Source of the DNA: Flavobacterium hibisci
Lineage (GTDB): Bacteria > Bacteroidota > Bacteroidia > Flavobacteriales > Flavobacteriaceae
Direction of reading: 5' to 3'
NCBI RefSeq assembly: GCF_020026925.1
Contig: NZ_JAIQDW010000002.1
Coordinates: forward strand, 248,001-312,000
DNA length: 64,000 nt
Under the pieces are notes generated by a model. That model did not search any database. It was not told where the DNA came from and worked only from the letters and a program-made list of their open reading frames with translations. This document shows, piece by piece, positions 26,246 to 33,287 of the stretch (position 1 is the first letter of the stretch; each line of letters starts with the position of its first letter). Both the position numbers and the translations under genes were made by a program.

Positions 26246-27312
26246 AAAAATTAACTACTTACTTATTTTTACTGCTGATACAGATTAGCGTGGCACAAAA
26301 TTCTGCAAACTCTGTTGATTTAAAAGAAGTGCAAATTCTTAATTCAACAGCTTTAGCATTACTGGATAATTCGGCAGCAATCGTTACTTCAAATCCTGAC
26401 TACAAAGATTTTAATATAAACACTGAAAATTTATCCAATTTATCTTTTGATTTCAGCTTAAATAAAGGAAAACTAAATGGTCTTGAATATTATGGAATTG
26501 GTAAAACTGTCGATGATTTTAAACAATTTACAAGTGATAAACTTTTAAGGCCTAATATTTCAGCAGTAATCCATCGAACTGACAGCACTACTAATATAGG
26601 AGCAGGGTTTAGTGTAAATGTATTTACACTTTTTCGCAAAAAGAAAGAAGATATGCAAAAGTCTTACGTAGCTATTAGAAACACTACGGACGAAATGATT
26701 ACTAAAGCTGACCTGATTATGGCAAGAGATTTTCCTAATCTAAATAAAGTCACTAACCTTATAGAATATAATGAACAATATGCTAAAATACTGGAATCAT
26801 TGCCAACTGTTGAAGCAAACGATTTTGCAGAGCTTTTAAAAAGACCTCTATTGACCCTTGATCTCGCCGCGGCATATAGCACTTTATATGATGGCAATAA
26901 TCACAATAGCAATCAAAAAGACAGGACTGGAGTGTGGAGCACTGTAACCTGGTCTCCTAAAATTGATAAATCTTATCTTAATATTTATGGCTTTATCAGA
27001 TATATAAAAGATAGTTCTGTTTATAATGAAGACACTAAAAACTTTTCAGATCAGTTTGAATATTTTGATTATGGAAGTAAAATACAAATTGATATCAATT
27101 CGTTTTCATTTGGCTATGAGTATATAAGAAGAAATGGAAATGGTAAAGATTATCGGTCTGTGGGATTAATACAATACAAAATCAACGCAAATTATTATAT
27201 AACAGGAGGATTTGGTAAAAATTTCACTTCAGATTCATCAAAAGACCTGGTTTCACTTTTAGGAATACGTTGGGGAATCAATAAAAGCGATACTAAAAAA
27301 TGGGAAGATTAA
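26242..27312 (+). CDS. Hypothetical exported protein, possibly a small outer-membrane barrel
   Basis: A 356-residue protein with a signal peptide (about 1-18, ending ISVAQ). The middle is helical (about 120-205). The C-terminal half is made of alternating strands rich in Tyr, Phe and Gly (SYLNIYGFIRYIKD, FSFGYEYIRRNGNG, NANYYITGGFGKNF, SLLGIRWGI), like outer-membrane barrel strands. The family is unknown to me. It is coupled by a 4-nt overlap to a cytosolic-looking partner, an unusual pairing of an exported and a non-exported product. Confidence 0.75.
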   Translation: MKKLTTYLFLLLIQISVAQNSANSVDLKEVQILNSTALALLDNSAAIVTSNPDYKDFNINTENLSNLSFDFSLNKGKLNGLEYYGIGKTVDDFKQFTSDKLLRPNISAVIHRTDSTTNIGAGFSVNVFTLFRKKKEDMQKSYVAIRNTTDEMITKADLIMARDFPNLNKVTNLIEYNEQYAKILESLPTVEANDFAELLKRPLLTLDLAAAYSTLYDGNNHNSNQKDRTGVWSTVTWSPKIDKSYLNIYGFIRYIKDSSVYNEDTKNFSDQFEYFDYGSKIQIDINSFSFGYEYIRRNGNGKDYRSVGLIQYKINANYYITGGFGKNFTSDSSKDLVSLLGIRWGINKSDTKKWED

Positions 27313-27476
27313 TCCTAAATGAATTGAAAAAATATACATTCTAAACAAAAAACAGGTATTTATACGTATAGCCAGAATCAAAATTAGTCATATCCTTGCA
27401 AAGAATAATTTTAACCATCATTTTTAGTTAATCCGCAAGGAATTGTAAATGAAGAACTTTTTTTGGAATAATTAGT

Positions 27477-27515
27477 GAGATTTGAATCTGTAAAAAGATT
27501 TGAATCTCATTTTTT
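27477..27515 (+). terminator. Terminator-like hairpin with wobble pairs
   Basis: 13-nt arms (27477-27489 and 27496-27508) pair with two G-U wobbles across a 6-nt loop, followed by a T run (27510-27515). The arms are also a near direct repeat (AGATTTGAATCT). It lies 165 nt past the upstream stop codon, which is far for a simple terminator. Confidence 0.6.
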
Positions 27516-27816
27516 ATTTAAACTCTTATCTAAATTACTTCTTAATCAAGAATAAAAAGATAATGTGAATACACTCTCTTATTCCATTACTATACTTAAC
27601 TATTGCAATAGATTACTCTCCGGCAACGACCTCTTTTGTGTTTGATTTTATTAACCGCTATAGCCGTATGCAATCCTACCTAAACAGAAAAAATACTGTA
27701 ACTATCTATCTTTCTGCCGTATCTGTAGAATTCTGTTAAATCCTGATCCAATATTTCGTAATAACTGTGATGCTGAAAATTAATTATTAAAAGCATCAAT
27801 TGTTAGCTGATTTTTA

Positions 27817-27824
27817 TAGCTTTG
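27817..27824 (+). promoter_or_regulatory. -7 element before the possible cysteine-peptidase gene
   Basis: TAGCTTTG, 54 nt before the ATG at 27879, with a TTG 14 nt upstream (27800-27802), which is shorter than usual spacing. Confidence 0.4.
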
Positions 27825-27878
27825 CAAAGCCACATTTTTCCAATCTTTTTAAAAAACAAATTATAATACCTAATCCTA

Positions 27879-28514
27879 ATGCGATCTATTATTTCGACAT
27901 TTTTATTTTTAATATTTGTCTGTTCAAATTCTCACGCTCAACTCAGTTCTGATAAAATATTTGAAAGTTTCAAGCAGGGGGAACGCCCCAACTGCTCTTC
28001 AATTGCTTTTATCAAAGCTTCACTAAATATTTATGGATTGGACAATCTTTTCATTACTGAAAAATTAAATGATAGTTTATATCAAATAACGTTAAAAAAT
28101 AATGCTACGTTTCAACTAAAAACAAATGAATTAAATAAAGCTGAATTTTCTGCCGGATTTGTATTCATTAAACCGAATGAAGACAGTAAAAAAATAACTG
28201 ATTATGCGGTATTGGCTTATGCGGTGATGGCAAAATACAAGCAAATTTTAGATAAAGAAAAGACTTTTGATAAGGCTCTCGAAGATTTAGAAGCGGGTGA
28301 AATACACACTCCAACTATTTATAAATATTTAGGTTTTCAAAAAGGCAAACAGGTTCAGGAACTAAAACGTCTTACAGGAGGTGAATTTTGCGGAGTTGTG
28401 GCATGGTCAAATGCACATGCCGTTTTCGTCTGTGAAGATTTTATGGACTATTACGGCAATAAAAAAAGCTTATGGGATAAGTATCCGGGACGTTTTAGAA
28501 TATTAAAATCATAA
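27879..28514 (+). CDS. Secreted protein, possibly papain-like
   Basis: A 211-residue protein with a signal peptide (about 1-20, ending NSHAQ). Two features hint at a papain/calpain-like fold: Cys39 at the start of a helix (PNCSSIAFIKASLNIYG) and His180 in NAHAVFVCEDF, a short Ala/Val strand resembling the catalytic His strand, with Asp and Asn nearby. A Gly-rich GGEFCGVVAWSNAH precedes it. No database check was possible, so activity is inferred only. It is a single-gene unit between a promoter element and a strong terminator. Confidence 0.7.
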   Translation: MRSIISTFLFLIFVCSNSHAQLSSDKIFESFKQGERPNCSSIAFIKASLNIYGLDNLFITEKLNDSLYQITLKNNATFQLKTNELNKAEFSAGFVFIKPNEDSKKITDYAVLAYAVMAKYKQILDKEKTFDKALEDLEAGEIHTPTIYKYLGFQKGKQVQELKRLTGGEFCGVVAWSNAHAVFVCEDFMDYYGNKKSLWDKYPGRFRILKS

Positions 28515-28528
28515 AATAAACTTTATAC

Positions 28529-28567
28529 AAATACCACTCAAAAATCGAATTTAGGGTGGTATTTTTG
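28529..28567 (+). terminator. Terminator after the possible peptidase gene
   Basis: 9-bp stem (AAATACCAC at 28529-28537, GTGGTATTT at 28556-28564) with a T-rich tail, 15 nt past the stop. Confidence 0.75.
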
Positions 28568-28607
28568 TATTCAAAATACCCTTAAAAAATTAAAGCCCAA
28601 TACTCTT

Positions 28608-29837
28608 ATGAGACGAGAAAATTACATTCCTTTCAATAAGGAATTTTTACTCGATCAACAAATAGCTGCTTTTGCAGAAGATCAGAAAAAAGTAGACGAT
28701 TTTAAAAAGTTATTCGACATCATCGAACACTATTATCATTATGAAACTTTTAACCTTAATCGGAACCTAAAGCAAAACTATGGCTTATTCGATCCTGATT
28801 TAAGTGAGAAAGAACGTGAGATATATATTGGAAAAAGCAACTATTTAATTTTTAAGGAAACACTTCTACAAGTTTTAAAAAACGGCAACTATAGGCGTGT
28901 CGAGCAGGAAACCTTAGATAAAGCATTTAAGGAATCTGATTTAATTGGCTTAAAACTTTCAATAGATCTTAATGCCTTCAAGGACTATGAACTTTATGTT
29001 CGAGGGCAACATAAAACCAAAGAAAAAGTAAAAAAATATATTTTCTGGAAAAAAGAAATTGAGATCGAATACTATGAGCGCGTCATGATTTACCTAAATT
29101 ATAACGATGCTGATTATCTTACTACAAAAAAAGTACAGCTGGGAAAAATGCCTGTTGATCCCGGATCAATTGTCCTGAAAATTTTTAAGCGCGTTCCTAA
29201 AAATGATCTTGAAACTATTTTTCCAAATGCCATTCCAAAAATGTCCACTACAGACAAACTTTTACTTTGGGTGCCTGGAATATTTGGTGGAATTTCATTA
29301 CTAAGTGCAAAAGTGATCCCTGCTTTGATTAATATGTACGAAGCTTACAGAACAGGAGAAGCTATTGATTTATTAAATAGTAAAACCTCTCTAAATCAGG
29401 GATTAATTGCATTGGGAATTTTATCCGCATATTGTTTTCGCCAATATAATAATTTTATAAATAAGAAAATCAGGTACTCTAAAATGCTTTCTGACAGCCT
29501 GTATTTTAAAAATATTGGAAATAATAGCGGCGCTTTTTATTCACTTTTAAATTCATCCGAAGAAGAAGTACTCAAAGAAACTATTTTGGCATACTCTTTT
29601 TTATACAGAAGTAAAGATCCGTTAACAGCCGAAGAAATTGATGATCAAATCGAGACCTGGTTTAAAAATAAATTAAACACGAATCTTGATTTTAACACAA
29701 AAGAAGCCTTACTAAAATTAAAAAACATTGGCCTTGGAATTGAAACTAATGGCAAGTGGAAAGTCATTGCCCTTGAAGATGCACTTATCAAAATTGATGA
29801 GTTATGGGACAATGCTTTTAATTATAACCAAAAATAA
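28608..29837 (+). CDS. TMEM143 / DUF3754-family membrane protein
   Basis: A 409-residue protein resembling the TMEM143/DUF3754 family: an N-terminal soluble region of about 220 residues (YIPFNKEFLLDQ, LKLSIDLNAFKDYELYVRGQ, WKKEIEIEYYERVMIYL) and two membrane segments near residues 222-245 and 262-282. A C-terminal soluble helical region contains NSGAFYSLLNSSEEEVLKE. The family occurs in bacteria, plants and animals and has no assigned biochemical role. It is monocistronic. An in-frame TATTTTTG at 28560-28567 overlaps the preceding terminator and could be its -7 element. Confidence 0.75.
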   Translation: MRRENYIPFNKEFLLDQQIAAFAEDQKKVDDFKKLFDIIEHYYHYETFNLNRNLKQNYGLFDPDLSEKEREIYIGKSNYLIFKETLLQVLKNGNYRRVEQETLDKAFKESDLIGLKLSIDLNAFKDYELYVRGQHKTKEKVKKYIFWKKEIEIEYYERVMIYLNYNDADYLTTKKVQLGKMPVDPGSIVLKIFKRVPKNDLETIFPNAIPKMSTTDKLLLWVPGIFGGISLLSAKVIPALINMYEAYRTGEAIDLLNSKTSLNQGLIALGILSAYCFRQYNNFINKKIRYSKMLSDSLYFKNIGNNSGAFYSLLNSSEEEVLKETILAYSFLYRSKDPLTAEEIDDQIETWFKNKLNTNLDFNTKEALLKLKNIGLGIETNGKWKVIALEDALIKIDELWDNAFNYNQK

Positions 29838-30192
29838 ATCCTCACTTCTCTGTAAGTAATTTACGCAATTAATCATTTTTATTTTCCCTTTTTCAAATAA
29901 AATTAATGATATTATAAAAATAGACTACAGAAATCAAATTATAGATACTAAAGCGTTCTGTATATTGTCAAATAAGAAATAATACGTTTTTTACCGATTT
30001 ATTTTACACTTAATCGATTTAATTTTGTAATATTGAACAGTTAAAAAAATATAGAATTTTACAAAAAAACTGTTTTAAACCTATAATATTTGTTTTTTAA
30101 TGCCCTTTTAAGCTAAAAAAACAGCAAAACAGTTAAAATAAATTATAAAAAACTGAATTATAAAATAATTTCAATTAAAGAAAAATTAAAAA
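29838..30192. other. Intergenic region upstream of a 31-residue peptide
   Basis: 355 nt, very AT-rich. It contains TAATTTTG (30020-30027), a possible -7 element lacking a TTG partner. Three copies of a 7-mer follow: AACAGTT at 30036-30042 and 30128-30134, and its complement AACTGTT at 30068-30074. If transcribed from there, the small peptide gene would have a long (about 160 nt) leader. Confidence 0.35.
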
Positions 30193-30288
30193 ATGACCAA
30201 AAAAATGCTACTTGGACTTTGGATTGTATTTCTTATTGTTGCTATCTTTTTTCTGATTTTACAAAAATGCATACAATCTGGCTATTGA
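30193..30288 (+). CDS. Small single-pass membrane peptide (31 residues)
   Basis: A short ORF starting MTKKMLLGLW with a hydrophobic core of about 17 residues (LGLWIVFLIVAIFFLIL) and a short polar tail (QKCIQSGY). The layout of positive N-terminus, one helix and short tail is typical of small membrane proteins. It is followed 46 nt later by a strong hairpin terminator, which supports a real transcription unit. No Shine-Dalgarno is seen, as is usual in this group. It could still be chance; function unknown. Confidence 0.5.
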   Translation: MTKKMLLGLWIVFLIVAIFFLILQKCIQSGY

Positions 30289-30334
30289 GGGCATTTTAGC
30301 TGGTCGACAAAATATTCTAATTTGTGCTTACTAA

Positions 30335-30375
30335 TTAAAAAAGGAAGAAACTGCTCTGTTTTCTTCCTTTTTTAA
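30335..30375. terminator. Bidirectional terminator
   Basis: Stem AAAAAAGGAAGAAA (30337-30350) with its complement after an 8-nt loop, A and T runs on both sides. It serves the small peptide gene (plus) and the DUF4494 gene (minus). Confidence 0.85.
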
Positions 30376-30387
30376 TTATCATATGAT

Positions 30388-30933
30388 CTATTCATTTTCA
30401 GTTTCAGAATAATCTTCTTGTGATTCTCCCACAGCTACCAATTCAGGTTTTGAAGCCTTGAGCGTATTGAATCTTTCTAATAGTTCTAAATCTTCCTCTT
30501 CTCCACTGAAATAAGGAAAAACATCCATAATTGGTGACTCTGAGATTGCTGGAATAGTGTAATCTCCCATAGTATTTTTCATAACCGCAACAGTATTATC
30601 ATAAGCTTCTTTTACATCATTAGCCTGTACCAGTATATACATGTTGGTTTTGCGTTCTTTTCCGCTGTCTTCATCAAACGCTATTAAAGAAACTTTTGAT
30701 TTAAACCAACGGTCTGCATTTTCGAACGGATGAATTTCTGCATAATTTGCCACTTTTATGTTTGTGATTTTAAATTCTTCGCTCACATAAGCTTTCATTT
30801 CTTCATTGATTCTGCTTTCAGCCTCCGTATAAGATATTGCATCCACTAAATAAGGTTCAGTTGTGACCTTTTGCGATCCAATATCATCAGTTTTTCTATA
30901 TTTTACCTTGCATTCATACCAAATTGCACTCAT
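30388..30933 (-). CDS. DUF4494-family protein
   Basis: A 181-residue soluble protein. The first 145 residues match the Bacteroidota DUF4494 pattern (IWYECKVKYRKTDDIGSQKV, TEPYLVDAISYTEAESRI, FKSKVSLIAFDEDSGKERKT, MYILVQANDVKEAYDNT). The C-terminal 35 residues are acidic and variable. No function is established. It stands alone and has a -7 element 20 nt before its ATG. Confidence 0.85.
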   Translation of the reverse strand: MSAIWYECKVKYRKTDDIGSQKVTTEPYLVDAISYTEAESRINEEMKAYVSEEFKITNIKVANYAEIHPFENADRWFKSKVSLIAFDEDSGKERKTNMYILVQANDVKEAYDNTVAVMKNTMGDYTIPAISESPIMDVFPYFSGEEEDLELLERFNTLKASKPELVAVGESQEDYSETENE

Positions 30934-30953
30934 ATTTATTTTTTTAAGGATGC

Positions 30954-30961
30954 CAAAGATA
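30954..30961 (-). promoter_or_regulatory. -7 element of the DUF4494 gene
   Basis: TATCTTTG on the minus strand, 20 nt before the ATG at 30933. No TTG is seen at standard spacing. Confidence 0.4.
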
Positions 30962-31037
30962 GATTTTAGCAGAAATAAAACTCACATTTTTACAAAATAG
31001 ATATTCACAAATTTGAAAAAATAGAATCAGTACAAAA

Positions 31038-31071
31038 TTTGTGGCTAAATCAAAAATATTTAATAGATTTG
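31038..31071 (+). promoter_or_regulatory. Promoter of the DUF962 gene
   Basis: TTTG (31038-31041), 22 nt, TAGATTTG (31064-31071). It places transcription start just upstream of ATG 31095 and shows that the in-frame GTG at 31041 is part of the -33 element, not a start codon. Confidence 0.6.
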
Positions 31072-31094
31072 ATAGAATTCCTAAACCAAAAAAA

Positions 31095-31568
31095 ATGAAA
31101 ACATTAGAACAATGGTTTGAAGAATATGCTGTTAGTCATCAGAATCCCAAAAATAAAGCCATACATTATGTGTGTGTACCGGCCATCTACTTTTCTATCG
31201 TAGGTTTACTCATGAGTATCCCAAGCAATTTAATTGCTGATACTTTACGACTCAAAACGCCAATAATCGAAAACTGGGCTGTAGCAGTATTACTTTTTGT
31301 ACTGGTTTTCTATATTCGGCTGTCTGTTGCTATGGCTTTAAAAATTGCCCTTTTTTCAGCTATTTGCCTGATTGTAAATTATTACATCTCACAATTCGTT
31401 CCTTTGTGGTTATTTTCAATTGGCGTTTTTGTAATTGCCTGGATTGGGCAGTTTTACGGACATAATATTGAAGGAAAAAAACCTTCTTTCTTAAAAGACC
31501 TTCAGTTTTTACTAATTGGCCCGGCCTGGGTTGTGGAGAATTTGTTTAAAAGAAAGGAACATTCTTAA
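31095..31568 (+). CDS. DUF962 / Mpo1-like membrane protein
   Basis: A 157-residue membrane protein of the Mpo1/YGL010w family. The yeast member is an iron-dependent dioxygenase acting in alpha-oxidation of 2-hydroxy fatty acids. The family histidine motifs are present: HxxPxNxxxHxxxxP in SHQNPKNKAIHYVCVP, and the C-terminal GHNIEGKKP. Four hydrophobic segments lie between (about 28-48, 60-78, 82-100, 104-124). Start at ATG 31095 (MKTLEQWFEE), as dictated by the promoter. A role in lipid turnover is inferred from the family. Confidence 0.82.
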   Translation: MKTLEQWFEEYAVSHQNPKNKAIHYVCVPAIYFSIVGLLMSIPSNLIADTLRLKTPIIENWAVAVLLFVLVFYIRLSVAMALKIALFSAICLIVNYYISQFVPLWLFSIGVFVIAWIGQFYGHNIEGKKPSFLKDLQFLLIGPAWVVENLFKRKEHS

Positions 31569-31597
31569 AGTTTATCACTTCCTAATGATTCCGCATT

Positions 31598-32344
31598 ATG
31601 AAAATTGATCAGGACGGTGTTAAAGTTGAAAAATATCATCTTTTTACTTATAGAAGAATAAGGCGCACTATTGGGTATTTAGGAATAAGTCTTCCGATAT
31701 TTCTAATTAGCTTATCATTTTTTCCTTTTTTCAAAACTCAACTTCAGCCTTCAATAAGCCATTATTATTATACAAATCTTAGAGAAATTTTTACAGGAAC
31801 TTTATTTGCCGTTGGATTATTTTTAATTTGTTACAGAGGTTCTGGAAATACATCTATCTGGAAAAACGATAACTTACTAACTAATATTGCCGGAATTATG
31901 GCTGCGGGTGTGGCATTATTTCCGACAAATCCCAATGATTTTGCTAATAAAATTTATACTTTAATTCCATACCCAGAAAAATATCTTGGCTGGCTTCATT
32001 ATGGTTGTGCTGCTATATTATTCCTAATAATGGCTTTATTGGCTATCAACGTTTTTACCGTTGGGCAACATAATGAAACCCGAAGCCCTAAAAGTATTTT
32101 AAACGAAAATAACATTTACAGATTCTGTGGTTATTCGATTATTGCATTTGTAATTATGGTACCGGTTTCAGAAATCCTGAAACTTTCTACCTATTCAACT
32201 TTGATTCTTGAATCCCTTTCTCTTTTTGCTTTTGGTATTGCCTGGCTAATTAAAGGGCGTGCATTGGGGGACAAAGGCATAATTGGCAAAAAAATATATC
32301 AGGAAAATAATCCGGTTGATACAGAGAATGTTTTTGAGGAATAA
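31598..32344 (+). CDS. Polytopic membrane protein, unknown
   Basis: I do not recognise this 248-residue protein. It has about six hydrophobic segments (roughly 27-46, 65-83, 97-114, 131-152, 175-194 and 202-220). Before the first segment is a charged N-terminus (KIDQDGVKVEKYHLFTYRRIRR). Conserved-looking residues lie in QPSISHYYYT, TGTLFAVGLFL and NPNDFANKIY. It starts 29 nt after the DUF962 gene and is probably co-transcribed with it, which suggests a shared membrane or lipid context. A role cannot be given. Confidence 0.7.
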   Translation: MKIDQDGVKVEKYHLFTYRRIRRTIGYLGISLPIFLISLSFFPFFKTQLQPSISHYYYTNLREIFTGTLFAVGLFLICYRGSGNTSIWKNDNLLTNIAGIMAAGVALFPTNPNDFANKIYTLIPYPEKYLGWLHYGCAAILFLIMALLAINVFTVGQHNETRSPKSILNENNIYRFCGYSIIAFVIMVPVSEILKLSTYSTLILESLSLFAFGIAWLIKGRALGDKGIIGKKIYQENNPVDTENVFEE

Positions 32345-32446
32345 TACTTTATCAAGATTCAACACAGTAGCCCAGACAGAAGCGGCATCCTTTGCCTGAC
32401 TTCTTTAGGCAGGGAAAGATATAGCGGATGGCTGGAAACAGCTCCT

Positions 32447-32485
32447 AAAAAAAAAGACAAAGAAGAAAAATTTCTCTCCTTTGTC
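32447..32485 (-). terminator. Terminator after tRNA-Arg
   Basis: On the minus strand, stem GACAAAG (32479-32485 with 32456-32462), a 16-nt loop, then nine T. It lies 10 nt beyond the tRNA 3' end and would end the transcript running from the dcw cluster or the tRNA. Confidence 0.75.
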
Positions 32486-32494
32486 CTTTCAAAG

Positions 32495-32568
32495 TGATCG
32501 CGGAGGGGTTCGAACCCCCAACCCTCAGAGCCGAAATCTGATATTCTATCCAGTTGAACTACGCGATC
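32495..32568 (-). tRNA. tRNA-Arg (TCG)
   Basis: 74-nt cloverleaf on the minus strand. The acceptor stem is GATCGCG with CGCGATC, discriminator A. The anticodon stem TCAGA/TCTGA encloses the loop TTTCGGC, so the anticodon is TCG (reads CGN, at least CGA). The T arm is GGGGG-TTCGAAC-CCCTC. The 3' CCA is not encoded. It lies between the YqeY-family gene and a terminator. Confidence 0.95.
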
Positions 32569-32640
32569 AATATTAAATAATCAATTCAAAATCTATTTTA
32601 GGGATTGGAATTGAGAACCTGATATATTTATTTTTTATTA

Positions 32641-33090
32641 TTACGAAAGTAATTTTTTAACAATCGTGGAAATGGTTTTGCCTTCAGCAGTTCCACCAAG
32701 TTGAGCAGATACTAATCCCATTACTTTACCCATCGAAGCAATTCCTGAAGCTCCTGTTTCGGCAATAATTTTTGCTATCACAGCTTCTACTTCTTCTTCA
32801 CTTAACTGAGCAGGCAAAAACTTCTCAATTACTGCAACCTGAGCCAATTCAGGTTCTGCTAAATCAGGACGGTTTTGTTCAGTAAAAATCCTGGCACTCT
32901 CTTTACGCGTTTTTACCAATCGCTGAAGTAGTTTTATCTCTTCATCCTCAGTTAATTCTTCTTTAGACCCTGATGATGTTGAGGCTAATAATAATTCCGA
33001 CTTAACTGCCCTTAAAGCTTCTAAAGCTACCGTATCTTTTGCTTTCATGGCGGTTTTAATCTCATCCATGATTTTTGCTTGTAAACTCAT
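32641..33090 (-). CDS. GatB/YqeY domain protein
   Basis: A 149-residue protein of the YqeY family, related to the tail of the GatB amidotransferase subunit. Typical stretches are MSLQAKIMDEIKTAMKAKD, LQRLVKTRKESARIF, EKFLPAQLSEEEVEAVI and IASMGKVMGLVSAQLGG. The family is tRNA-associated in some contexts but has no proven role. It lies 197 nt downstream of ftsZ, behind a terminator, and just upstream of tRNA-Arg. Confidence 0.93.
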   Translation of the reverse strand: MSLQAKIMDEIKTAMKAKDTVALEALRAVKSELLLASTSSGSKEELTEDEEIKLLQRLVKTRKESARIFTEQNRPDLAEPELAQVAVIEKFLPAQLSEEEVEAVIAKIIAETGASGIASMGKVMGLVSAQLGGTAEGKTISTIVKKLLS

Positions 33091-33222
33091 CTTATATTTT
33101 ATTTAAATAAGCAAGCTGCTTATCATTGCTATATTAATTAGATTATTTTGGCTTCGTTTGTAACTATAACAGACGTCTGAATGTCTATTTAAAAAAAGTC
33201 AAATTTTAAATTCTGTGCGAAG

Positions 33223-33261
33223 ATAAAAAAAATAACCCGAAAATTAAATCCAATTTTCGGG
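33223..33261 (-). terminator. Terminator after ftsZ
   Basis: Perfect 10-bp stem (CCCGAAAATT at 33236-33245, AATTTTCGGG at 33252-33261), 6-nt loop, then T-rich sequence on the minus strand. It closes the dcw operon 27 nt past the ftsZ stop. Confidence 0.85.
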
Positions 33262-33287
33262 CTATCCAAATATTTAGATTTTTAAAC

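Larger units (their letters stand above)
27313..27878 (+). other. 566-nt gap with one hairpin
   Basis: Contains a terminator-like hairpin (27477-27515) and a promoter element (27817-27824). Otherwise AT-rich with only trivial ORFs (8 and 23 codons). No RNA gene is recognised. A small RNA ending at the hairpin is possible but unsupported. Confidence 0.4.

Noticed and set aside
27450..27476. 8-codon leader peptide upstream of the hairpin at 27477 (attenuator)
   Set aside because: No amino-acid biosynthesis gene follows and no alternative stem is evident; short frames are expected by chance.
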